A stretch of DNA of 62,087 nt from an uncultured bacterium. GTDB taxonomy: Bacteria; Verrucomicrobiota; Lentisphaeria; Victivallales; Victivallaceae. The stretch is from positions 1-62,087 of the forward strand of contig CASFRF010000041.1 of NCBI GenBank assembly GCA_949297015.1, in the 5' to 3' direction. Below are positions 1 to 8,480 of this stretch, piece by piece. Position 1 is the stretch's first letter. Every line of letters begins with the position of its first letter. The notes below the pieces were generated by a model. The model ran no database searches. It was not told the origin of the DNA and was given only the letters and a program-made list of their open reading frames with translations. A program made the position numbers and the translations under genes.

Positions 1-1
1 C

Positions 2-373
2 TACCGCAAGGGGGCCGCGACCGTCTGGAGCGACGGCCCCGCCCTGCCCTCGATGTCCGCCGCTCTGTGGGCCGACCGCTGCAACATTCGCGACGAGGGA
101 AACAACGGCGGGCCGCAGGAGACCAACCATCTGCCGGGGGCTTGGCCGGCGGGCGGCAACATCGGCTGTCTGGACGGTTCGGTGCGCTGGCTCCGGGTCT
201 CCACCTACGATAATCAAAATCCGAACGTCTGGATTTTCAACGGCGGCTATGTCGGTGGACACATCGCGCTGCCGCCCAACGCCATCTTCATGAACACCGG
301 CGAGACGCTCAACTTCGACGGGAAGCTGGTCATGGGCCGCTGGGGGTCGGGCACCACTGAGGGGTTTTTGTAA
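2..373 (+). CDS. Prepilin-type (H-X9-DG family) protein, C-terminal fragment
   Basis: The frame is open from the left edge and stops at 371-373, giving the last 123 residues of a protein whose start lies outside the window. The segment NHLPGAWPAGGNIGCLDGS followed by VRW resembles the H...GGN...xDGSVxW C-terminal signature of the large prepilin-like families (DUF1559/H-X9-DG type) of Planctomycetes and Lentisphaerota. The His-to-DG spacing here is 14 residues rather than about nine, so it is a variant. Such proteins normally begin with a type IV prepilin signal and are exported and surface-attached, but that end is not visible. The 292-base gap to the next gene argues for a separate transcription unit. 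Confidence 0.7.
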   Translation, partial: YRKGAATVWSDGPALPSMSAALWADRCNIRDEGNNGGPQETNHLPGAWPAGGNIGCLDGSVRWLRVSTYDNQNPNVWIFNGGYVGGHIALPPNAIFMNTGETLNFDGKLVMGRWGSGTTEGFL

Positions 374-665
374 ACTTGAAAATATGGAGTAAAGGATTTA
401 GGCTGTTACAACATCCGAAACAATGCAGTATCCAAAAAGCTGCCGGCGGAGGAATGCTCCCTCGGCAGCTTGCTGCGGGCAAGAGTCCGATTGAGCAAAC
501 CATCCCCGCCGGAGGGCGGGAGGACAATCGGGGTGATAGAGCCAAGTGCTCCAGGCATGCTGCGCAGAGAATCGTCTTGTCTGTATGCGGAGACTTCCCG
601 ATTTTGCGGGAAACTCTTCCGCGATTTATGTTGGGAGAAACATCTGTAGCTTACAAAGGAGCACC
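374..665. other. Intergenic leader with several hairpins
   Basis: I see no convincing gene here. Three inverted repeats stand out: AAGCTGCCG at 437-445 with CGGCAGCTT at 463-471; CCCGCC/GGCGGG near 505-520; and TTCCCG/CGGGAA near 596-611. The first has five As on its left flank, so on the minus strand it would resemble a terminator, although no minus-strand gene enters it. A promoter for the downstream cluster may be TTGCGG, 17 bases, TATGTT, ending near 632, but it is weak. The ribosome binding site AAGGAG at 656-661 serves the gene at 666. Confidence 0.4.
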
Positions 666-3600
666 ATGAACCGTTGTTCATCCGCATCCGTCCGGCGCCG
701 TCCCGGCCGCCGGTGGCGCCAAACCTTGATCGCTGCGGCCCTGTGCTGCACCGGCCCGTTTCTGGCCGCCACCGAAACCGAAAACCACGGCTTCCGGCTG
801 CTGCCGGCCCCCGGCGCAGTCAACCTCGACGGCAAGATCGACGACTGGGATCTCAGCGGCGGAATCTTCGCCTGCGGCGAACTGGAGCATCTGCGCGACC
901 AGTATTCGCTCTGGCTCCACGGCATGTACGACGCCGACAACCTCTATTTGCTGGCACGCTGGAACGATCCGACGCCGTTGAACAACCCGGAACTGCGCGG
1001 CGGACACGGCTTCAACGGCGACTGCCTTCAGGTCCGGTTCGTGATGTTCCCGGATACCGACCAGGCGACCACCAGCTGGTGGGACTTCTGGCGCGACGCC
1101 TCTGGCGACTCGGTCATCGGCCGCCAGTGGCCGGGCCCGGTCAACGGGGTCCCGAACAATCCGCTGCCGGAGTTTCGTCAAGAAACGACCGGAGCCCGGC
1201 AGGCCTTTGCGGTGAACGCCGACGGCAAAGGCTATGTGCAGGAACTGGTCATCCCTTGGAAGGAGCTCAGTGTGTCGGGAAAACGCCCGGAACCCGGCTC
1301 TCAATTCCGCTTCACCATCGAACCGAACTTCACCGCCGGAGCCTTCGGCCGAATCTCCATCAAGGATATTTTCAGCGACAAAACCGCCGCGCCGGACCGG
1401 ATCTTCACCTTCCGCGCCTACAACGACTGGGGCTTTGCCACGCTGGAAAAGAGCGGCAAGGTCGAGCCGCAACCGGTCCGGGTGGCCGACGGCCGCACCT
1501 TCCCAACCCATCTGGAAAACGGCGCTCCGGTGGTCGACTGGACCGGTCTGATCCGGAACTTTGAATGGCCCGGCATGCGCGAAATCGTCTTCGACATGCC
1601 GTTCCGCGGCTACGTCTCGCTCAACATCTACGACCGGAACGGGAAAATCGTCCGCCATCTGCTCAACGGCGAGCTGCGCGAAGCCGGACGCCAGACCGTC
1701 AAGTGGGATGGTCTCGACGACGCCGTCTACCGCACTCCGGGGCAGCCGCTCCCGCCCGGCGAATACACCTGGAAGGCGCTGTTCCACCCCGGCATCAAAC
1801 TCACCTACCGGGGAGCCGCCGCGATCGGCGGCCGCGCCCCCTGGCAGTCGCGGCCGGATGACTTCTGGCTCGGCGACCACGGAGTCCCCACCGCCGTCCG
1901 GACCGACGGCAAACGGATCTACCTGGCCTGCAACGGCGCCGAGGGCGGCCGCCATCTGGTGGCCACCGACTTTGCCGGAAAACACCTCTGGAGCCTCCAG
2001 AACACCACCGGCGCCGCCGATCCGAACTACATCGCCGTCGGCAACGACACGGTCTATGTGCTCCACCCCAAAAACGACTGGACCAAGGGTAACAACAGCG
2101 GCAGCATCAGCCGGGTCAACGCCGAGACCGGCGGGTACCTCAACTGGCAGGGGAGCAAGTCGCACATTCTGCCGCTGGAGAGTTTGTGGACGGCGGAACT
2201 GCCCGGCTACGATGACTTCACCGGCGTGGCCGCGGGCGGCGGCAAACTGTTCGGCTCCATCGCCCCGGCCCGCTTCTTCCCGAACGACGTCGCCGACTGG
2301 AAGGCGATGATCCGGCTGCTGCAGACCGATCAGCCGCCGGCCCGGGAACTCTACGCGCAGATCGACCCGCGCACCACCGGACGGCTCAAGGACTTTCTGG
2401 CGGGAAAAACCCCGCAGGAGGAGGCCTTCCGCACCTGGAACGGCGGTCCCCGGTTCGACGTCGAAGTCACCCGCGCGCTGAACGGGCTGCTGGACTCGAC
2501 GGAGCTGGTCGAGAAGGCGGAGCAGATGACCGAAGCAGAGCTGGCCCGGGCCAACTTCCGGGAACTCGTCCGGATCTTCGGCGAGGCGCTGCGTCCGTTC
2601 CCCGAAGATCGCGTGGTGGTGCTCGACGGCGCCACCGGCAAGCCGGAACGGGCCTTCGCCGTGCCGCAGCCGGGACCGCTGCACTACGTCAATGATTCGC
2701 TGCTCTATGTGATCTCCGCGGGTCGGCAGGTGCTGGTGCTGAACCCGCAGACCGGAGCGTGCAAACCGGTGGTCACGAACGGCTTCAATCTCCGCGGCGT
2801 CACCACGGATGCGGCCGGGCGCATACTGGTCAGCTGCGGCGCGCCCGCCATGCAGGTGGTGATCTACACGCCCGACGGCAAGGAGGTCGGACGCATCGGC
2901 CGCCCGGGCGGACACCCGCGCATCGGCCGCTGGCAGGCCGACGGCATGATCGACCCGCTGGGGCTGGCGGTCGATCCGCAGAATCAGCTCTGGGTGGCCG
3001 AGGCTTACGAACACCCCAAGCGGGTCAGCGTCTGGAATCTGGAGAACGGCAAACTGATCCGCGACCATCTGGGGCCCACCCACTACGGCGCCAGCGGCGG
3101 CGCGATCAATCCGGTCGATCCGAATCTGATGGTCGGCATCGGCTGCGAATGGCGGCTGGATCCGAAGACCGGCGTGGCCGAATGTCTGGGCGCGTTCGAC
3201 GACACCTATCACCAGTTCGCCACCTTCCGCAAGGGGCCGAACGGTCGGCTCTACCTGTTCACCAACACCATGCGCTACGGCGCCGGCAAGCTGCAGGTCT
3301 GGGAGCGGCGCGGCGACGGGGACTACCGGAAACTCTTCACGCTGGACAACCAGTGCGGCGCCCGCGAGGGCAAGGAGACCCAAACCGAATTCTGGGTCGA
3401 CCGGAACGGCGACGGCGAGCGTCAGGAGCAGGAGCTGGCGGTCTTCGAGGCGCCGCTCTTCCCCGCGGGCAGCAACAGCTGGTCGCTGAACGTGGGCCCG
3501 GATCTGACCATCTACGCGCTGAACACCCGGGACCACCGGCTCTACGCCTTCCCGGTCCGGGAATATCTGGACAACGGAGTCCCGGTGTACGAACCGACGC

Positions 3601-4931
3601 ACTTCAAAAAGATGCCCGAAGCGATGAGCGCCGGAGCGCAGCGCAACTACTACTGTGCCGTGCCCAGCGCCGACAACCGGACCATTCTGACCAATCTGCA
3701 TGTGCCCGACCATCCCGCCGGCGACCTGTGGACCTGCTTCGATCTGGCGACCGGCGAACAGCTCTGGACCTACCCCAATCCGTACTTCCAGGTGCACGGT
3801 TCGCATCGGGCTCCGGCGCCGGATCCCGGACTGTTCCGGGGCGCCTACGGCCCGATCGGCTGCGTGAGCACGCCGGAGGCGGGGGACTTCTGGATCATCA
3901 ACGGCAACCTCGGCGAATGGAACGCCCTGACCGCCGATGGCTTCTACCTGACCCGGATCTTCAACGGCAACGTCTTTGAGTGGAAGTGGCCGGAGGAGGC
4001 GCGGCCGGGGGCCGATCTGACCATGCTGCCTCCGGGCAGCGGCGGCGAGGACTTCGGCGGCTCCGCCACTCTGGCCGATGACGGGAAGATCTATCTTCAG
4101 GCCGGGAAAATGGCGTTGTGGAATGTGGAGCTGGAAAATCTCGATCAGGTCCGGCGGGTGAACGGCTCCGGCAAGCTGGTGCTGACCGAGTCCGATCCGG
4201 CGCTGGCGCGTCAATTCCGGGAACAGGCGCTGCAGAAGCTGGCCGGGACCCGGAAGGTCACGATCAAGCGGGGAACGCCGAACTTCACCGGTCATCTCAA
4301 CGCCGACTTCAAGGGCATGAACATCCTCGACTACCAGAAGAATCGGGAGTCGAAGGTGCGGACCGCGCTGGCGCACGACGGTGAGAATCTCTACCTCGGC
4401 TGGGAGGTCAATGATCCGACTCCGTTCATCAACGGCGCCCGGGATTTCTCCCAGCTGTACGCCACCGGCGACACGGTGGACTTCCAGTTCGGCGCCGATC
4501 CCGACGCCGATCCGGCCCGGACCGAGCCGGTGGCCGGAGATCTCCGGCTGAGCATCGGCAATCTGAACGGGAAACCGACCGCGGTGCTCTACCGGTTCGT
4601 CTCCGAAAAGAAGAATCCGCGGGTCTTCACCTCGGGCGTGGTTCAGGGCTATCAGGTCGATCTGGTGGAACAACTCGACCTGCCGATTGAGCTCCGGAAA
4701 GAGAACAACCGTTACACCGTGGAGGTCAAGATTCCCTTTGCGCTGCTGGGCGTCAAGCCGGGAGCCGGAACCGTCTTCCACGGCGACTTCGGGGCCACCC
4801 ACGCCGATCCGGCCGGGGAGCGCACCAAGCTGCGCACGCACTGGGCCAATCAGCAGACCGGACTGGTCGACGATGTGGTGTTTGAACTTCAGATCACGCC
4901 GAAAAACTGGGGAGAACTCACGTTCGAGTAA
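666..4931 (+). CDS. Secreted multidomain beta-propeller protein A (CBM9-like ends)
   Basis: A 1421-residue exported protein. The ATG at 666 follows AAGGAG by four bases and gives an Arg-rich signal peptide ending near FLAATE (about residue 36); an upstream in-frame ATG at 546 lacks this. Domains read by eye: a CBM9/DOMON-like sandwich at about 45-270 (NLDGKIDDWDL, DADNLYLLARW), a FlgD-like Ig strand set at about 310-375 (NIYDRNGKIVRHLLNG, PPGEYTW), NHL/PQQ-type propeller blades at about 400-1150, and a second CBM9-like sandwich at about 1240-1421 (TGDTVDFQFGADPDADP). A canonical 12-residue EF-hand-like loop, DRNGDGERQEQE, begins at residue 912, and VHGSHRAP carries His1044. No enzymatic family is recognised; carbohydrate binding or polysaccharide processing outside the cell is inference. 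It heads a four-gene run with two full paralogues. Confidence 0.85.
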   Translation: MNRCSSASVRRRPGRRWRQTLIAAALCCTGPFLAATETENHGFRLLPAPGAVNLDGKIDDWDLSGGIFACGELEHLRDQYSLWLHGMYDADNLYLLARWNDPTPLNNPELRGGHGFNGDCLQVRFVMFPDTDQATTSWWDFWRDASGDSVIGRQWPGPVNGVPNNPLPEFRQETTGARQAFAVNADGKGYVQELVIPWKELSVSGKRPEPGSQFRFTIEPNFTAGAFGRISIKDIFSDKTAAPDRIFTFRAYNDWGFATLEKSGKVEPQPVRVADGRTFPTHLENGAPVVDWTGLIRNFEWPGMREIVFDMPFRGYVSLNIYDRNGKIVRHLLNGELREAGRQTVKWDGLDDAVYRTPGQPLPPGEYTWKALFHPGIKLTYRGAAAIGGRAPWQSRPDDFWLGDHGVPTAVRTDGKRIYLACNGAEGGRHLVATDFAGKHLWSLQNTTGAADPNYIAVGNDTVYVLHPKNDWTKGNNSGSISRVNAETGGYLNWQGSKSHILPLESLWTAELPGYDDFTGVAAGGGKLFGSIAPARFFPNDVADWKAMIRLLQTDQPPARELYAQIDPRTTGRLKDFLAGKTPQEEAFRTWNGGPRFDVEVTRALNGLLDSTELVEKAEQMTEAELARANFRELVRIFGEALRPFPEDRVVVLDGATGKPERAFAVPQPGPLHYVNDSLLYVISAGRQVLVLNPQTGACKPVVTNGFNLRGVTTDAAGRILVSCGAPAMQVVIYTPDGKEVGRIGRPGGHPRIGRWQADGMIDPLGLAVDPQNQLWVAEAYEHPKRVSVWNLENGKLIRDHLGPTHYGASGGAINPVDPNLMVGIGCEWRLDPKTGVAECLGAFDDTYHQFATFRKGPNGRLYLFTNTMRYGAGKLQVWERRGDGDYRKLFTLDNQCGAREGKETQTEFWVDRNGDGERQEQELAVFEAPLFPAGSNSWSLNVGPDLTIYALNTRDHRLYAFPVREYLDNGVPVYEPTHFKKMPEAMSAGAQRNYYCAVPSADNRTILTNLHVPDHPAGDLWTCFDLATGEQLWTYPNPYFQVHGSHRAPAPDPGLFRGAYGPIGCVSTPEAGDFWIINGNLGEWNALTADGFYLTRIFNGNVFEWKWPEEARPGADLTMLPPGSGGEDFGGSATLADDGKIYLQAGKMALWNVELENLDQVRRVNGSGKLVLTESDPALARQFREQALQKLAGTRKVTIKRGTPNFTGHLNADFKGMNILDYQKNRESKVRTALAHDGENLYLGWEVNDPTPFINGARDFSQLYATGDTVDFQFGADPDADPARTEPVAGDLRLSIGNLNGKPTAVLYRFVSEKKNPRVFTSGVVQGYQVDLVEQLDLPIELRKENNRYTVEVKIPFALLGVKPGAGTVFHGDFGATHADPAGERTKLRTHWANQQTGLVDDVVFELQITPKNWGELTFE

Positions 4932-4978
4932 TCCCGGTCCGAGAAACCAAACCATTCACCCACAGCAAGGGAGGTAGT

Positions 4979-7900
4979 ATGACCCTGAAACGCCGTTTGG
5001 CCTTAGCCTGCGGGTTCGCGCTGACCACACTGTCGGCGGCGGAATTCGCGCCGGAGGATTTTCTGATCCTCTCCAACGCCCTGTCGCCCGAAGTAAAGAT
5101 GGCGATCCAGGAGGAGGGCAAAAACTATGTGGTCCGGCTGGAAGCCGAAAACCCCTACGCGGCGCTGACCATCCGGCTCGGCGCCGACGCCGGGAAGACC
5201 GCGCTGATCCCGGTCAAGGAGTTCCCCGCGGAGGTCACGCTGACCCCGGAGCAGATCGGCGGCACGAAACCCCTGCGTCTGGCACTGGAGGCCAGCTGGT
5301 TCGACCGCGGAGCCAAACTGCGCCAGCGGGAGATCTTTCTGGCGCCGTCGCTGGGCACCCGGTTGCCGGCCGCGGACGTCTGGCCGGTCTTCGACTACGC
5401 CGCCTACCGCAAGGAGGCCGACGACCGCAAACAGGAGATCCACTTCACGGTGGAGCAGCCGATGTCCGGCAAGCTCTCGGTGGTGATCGAGACGCCGGAG
5501 GGGAAGCGGGTGCGCAATCTGGTCTCCGGCCTGGAGTACGGAGCCGGGAAACAGACCCTGGTCTGGGATGGCCGCGATGAACTCGGCAATCTGGTCGCGC
5601 CGGGGAAATACCGCTTCCGGAGCGCCTCGCATCCCGGCATCGTCCCGACCTTCCGCATGCAGTACGCCAACGGCGATGAGAAGGTCTTCTCGCCCTGGGG
5701 CGCCAACCACGGCACCATGACCGCGCTGGCGGTCAACGACCGCTACGTCTTCGCCGCCGCCTCGATCACCGAGGGCGGCAACGCCATCGTGGCGCTGACC
5801 CCCGAGGGCAAGCTGGTGCGCGGCTACCACCAGGTCGGCGGAGCCGGAATCGAGGAGGTGTTTCTGGCCGCCGATGACAACCGGCTCTATGTGCTGAACG
5901 ACGGCGGCGCCTGGAGCGGACGCGGCAATGAACCGGCGACCACGCTGACCGTTTACGACATCGAATCGGGGAACGTGATTCCGCCGAAGGGCGGCAACGC
6001 CCAGTACTCGATCCTGTACCGGGGCGCGAAAAAGGAGTGGAAACCGGAGGACCGGAGAACCTTCCCGCTGACCGGGGCGGCGCTGGCCGACAGCGTGCTC
6101 TACGTCTCGAACCGGGAGCAGAATCAGGTCATGAAAGTCGATCCGGAGACCGGCAAGGTCACCGGCAATTTCGCGTTGCCCGAACCCGGTCCGCTGGCCT
6201 GGGACGGGCAGAAACTCTACGCCGTCTCCGGCCGGAAGGTCGTGACGCTGGACCGGCAGAACGGCAAAGTCGCCGCGCTCTTCACCCTGCCCTACGCGCC
6301 GCGCGGGCTGTACGTCCGCAATCAGGAGTTTTTCGTCTCCGGCGCGCCGGACTCGACGATCAAGGTCTACGGTCCCGACGGCCGGGCCCGGCGCACGGTG
6401 GGCAAACCCGGCGGCGGCTACGCCGGAACCTGGCAGCCCGAACGGCTGGTGGAGCCCGTGGGCGTGGCGGTGACCCCGGCCGGAGAGCTCTGGGTGGCGG
6501 AAAACCGGCAGAATCCCAAACGGATCAGCCGCTGGAACGCGGCAACCGGAAAGCTGCTCTATGAAAAGGTCGGCTGCCCGGCCTACGGCAGCCCCGGCGG
6601 CGGCGTCGACCCCGCGAACGGGGAGCTCTGGGTGGGACACCGCTGTCTCTGGGACGTCGATTACGAAAAAGGCACCTCCGCCATCCACAGCGTGATGCAG
6701 CTGGAGGGCGGGCATCTCAAGGGAAAGATTCCGGAATGCTTCAACTACCGGTTTGTGCATCAGGACGGCCGGACCTTCCTGCTGGGGCTGGGCAAAGCCG
6801 GCACCATCTCCGAAGTGATGCCCGACGGCAGCGTGCGCGATCTGGCGCTGGTGTCGACCGTGCACCAGCTGTTCTTCGCGCTGAACTGGAAACGGGTTCC
6901 GGTCTTCAACGACTTGGTGGAAAAGACCTTCGACCGGGCGCGTCCGGATCAGAACTACGGCGACCCCCAGTGCCGCTCGGTCGGCGTGCTGTGGGTGGAC
7001 AAGAACGGCAACGGCGATTTCGACGAGGGGGAATTTGAGTTTCTGCCGCCCCACACCGTGGCGCCGGAAAACGGCGGCTGGGGCATGCGGGCCCACGACC
7101 TGACGCTGCATCTGCCCTACCGCAACGAAAAGGGTGAGTTCCAGCTGCTGACGCTGAAGCCGGACGGCTTCAATCAGGTGGGAGCCCCGAACTACTCGTT
7201 CCGGAAGGCGCTGGCCAATGCCGTGCCGATCCGGGAGGAGCTGCCCAGCGGCGTCCGCACGATCACCGAGGCGGTGGTCAACGATTCGCAGGGCCGGGCC
7301 ATCGTCAACTCCGACCCCTTCATGCTCGCCTTCCGGCCCGACGGCACCATCGACTGGCTGCTGGAGAACCGCTGGACCAACGTTCACGGCTCGCACAACG
7401 CGCCGCTGCCGCAACCCGGAGAGATGCAGGGCAACCTCTTCGCGCTGGGCTGCGCGCCGCTGGACGATCAGGGAGACGTGATGGTCTGGATCGGCAATCA
7501 CGGGCGGCTGTTCGTGGTCACCAGCGACGGGCTCTATCTGGATGAGATGTTCTCCGACTGCCGGGTGGCCGAAGTGGTCGGACCGGGGCTGATCGGCGGC
7601 GAACCCTTCGGCGGCAACTTCGAGTACGACCGCAAGCATCGCCGGTATCTGCTGACCGGCGGCACCAGCGGCTACCGGATCTACACGCTGGCCGGACTGG
7701 ATCAGGTCAAACGCGGCCAGGGGGAATTCACCGTCACGCCGGAGATGATTGCGGCGGCAGAACGGCGCACCCAACGGGCGGCCGAGAGCGAGGGCGCCAA
7801 AGTCGCGTCGGTCTCCCGGGTGCCCGACGGCAAGATCAATTTCGATCAGCTTCCGATTTCGGCCAACTGGTCGAGCTCCAACTGGGAGATCCGGGCCAAG

Positions 7901-8476
7901 GCGGCGTTCGACAGCCGGAACCTCTATCTGGAGTATCTGGTGACCGACCTCTCGCCGTGGGTGAACAACGGCAAGGACTGGACCCGGCTGTTCAAGACCG
8001 GCGACGCGGTGGATTTCCAGCTCGGAACCGATCCGAACGCACCGGCGGCGCGCGACGGCGCGGCTCCGGGGGACCTGCGGCTGTCGATCGCGCCGTATCA
8101 GGGGGGGAATCTGGCGGTGCTCTACCGCTACCGGCTGACCGATCAGACCGGCGCGAATCCGGTGGAGTTCGCCAGTCCCTGGCGCAGCGAAAAGGTGGAT
8201 GACGTCAAACAGCTGAAATCGGCCCAGATCGAGGTTCAGCGCTTCGACTGGGGCTACCGGGTGCGGGCGACCGTTCCGCTGGCGGAACTGGGTCTGACCG
8301 ACCCGGCGGGCAAGAGTCTGCGCGGCGACTTCGGCGTGATCTACGGCGATCGCGACGGGACGATCAACCTGTCGCGCCGCTACTGGTCGAATCAGGCCAC
8401 CGGGCTGGTCAACGACGTCCCCGGCGAAACCATGCTCGCCCCGAAATTCTGGGGCACCTTGAACTTCGGAGAGTGA
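4979..8476 (+). CDS. Secreted multidomain beta-propeller protein B
   Basis: 1165 residues. AAGGGAGG at 4967-4974 fixes the ATG at 4979. The N-terminus MTLKRRLALACGFALTTLSA is a signal peptide, cleaved near SAAEF. Unlike its neighbours it has a short unrecognised sandwich at about 25-150 in place of the first CBM9-like domain. This is followed by a FlgD-like Ig segment (PMSGKLSVVIETPEGKRVRN), propeller blades, an EF-hand-like loop DKNGNGDFDEGE at residue 674, VHGSHNAP with His803, and a C-terminal CBM9-like domain (WTRLFKTGDAVDFQLGTDP). The order and spacing of the last three match proteins A and D. It lies 47 bases after A and four bases before C, so the run is almost certainly one operon. 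Function unknown; export is well supported. Confidence 0.85.
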   Translation: MTLKRRLALACGFALTTLSAAEFAPEDFLILSNALSPEVKMAIQEEGKNYVVRLEAENPYAALTIRLGADAGKTALIPVKEFPAEVTLTPEQIGGTKPLRLALEASWFDRGAKLRQREIFLAPSLGTRLPAADVWPVFDYAAYRKEADDRKQEIHFTVEQPMSGKLSVVIETPEGKRVRNLVSGLEYGAGKQTLVWDGRDELGNLVAPGKYRFRSASHPGIVPTFRMQYANGDEKVFSPWGANHGTMTALAVNDRYVFAAASITEGGNAIVALTPEGKLVRGYHQVGGAGIEEVFLAADDNRLYVLNDGGAWSGRGNEPATTLTVYDIESGNVIPPKGGNAQYSILYRGAKKEWKPEDRRTFPLTGAALADSVLYVSNREQNQVMKVDPETGKVTGNFALPEPGPLAWDGQKLYAVSGRKVVTLDRQNGKVAALFTLPYAPRGLYVRNQEFFVSGAPDSTIKVYGPDGRARRTVGKPGGGYAGTWQPERLVEPVGVAVTPAGELWVAENRQNPKRISRWNAATGKLLYEKVGCPAYGSPGGGVDPANGELWVGHRCLWDVDYEKGTSAIHSVMQLEGGHLKGKIPECFNYRFVHQDGRTFLLGLGKAGTISEVMPDGSVRDLALVSTVHQLFFALNWKRVPVFNDLVEKTFDRARPDQNYGDPQCRSVGVLWVDKNGNGDFDEGEFEFLPPHTVAPENGGWGMRAHDLTLHLPYRNEKGEFQLLTLKPDGFNQVGAPNYSFRKALANAVPIREELPSGVRTITEAVVNDSQGRAIVNSDPFMLAFRPDGTIDWLLENRWTNVHGSHNAPLPQPGEMQGNLFALGCAPLDDQGDVMVWIGNHGRLFVVTSDGLYLDEMFSDCRVAEVVGPGLIGGEPFGGNFEYDRKHRRYLLTGGTSGYRIYTLAGLDQVKRGQGEFTVTPEMIAAAERRTQRAAESEGAKVASVSRVPDGKINFDQLPISANWSSSNWEIRAKAAFDSRNLYLEYLVTDLSPWVNNGKDWTRLFKTGDAVDFQLGTDPNAPAARDGAAPGDLRLSIAPYQGGNLAVLYRYRLTDQTGANPVEFASPWRSEKVDDVKQLKSAQIEVQRFDWGYRVRATVPLAELGLTDPAGKSLRGDFGVIYGDRDGTINLSRRYWSNQATGLVNDVPGETMLAPKFWGTLNFGE

Positions 8477-8480
8477 AATC

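Noticed and set aside
434-471. Minus-strand intrinsic terminator at 434-471
   Set aside because: The stem with an A-run would fit, but no minus-strand gene reads into it, so it is described only as a hairpin.
546-665. Upstream in-frame start for protein A
   Set aside because: The 40 extra codons lack a ribosome binding site and would bury the signal peptide; ATG 666 has AAGGAG at the right distance.
678-4955. A minus-strand frame open for over 1400 codons opposite protein A
   Set aside because: It is the antisense shadow of a GC-rich gene: no ribosome binding site, Arg/Pro/Gly-rich composition and no recognisable domain. The same applies to the long minus frames at 5003-8689, 28918-32433 and 44623-48738 and to the plus frame over ahcY at 36585-38351.
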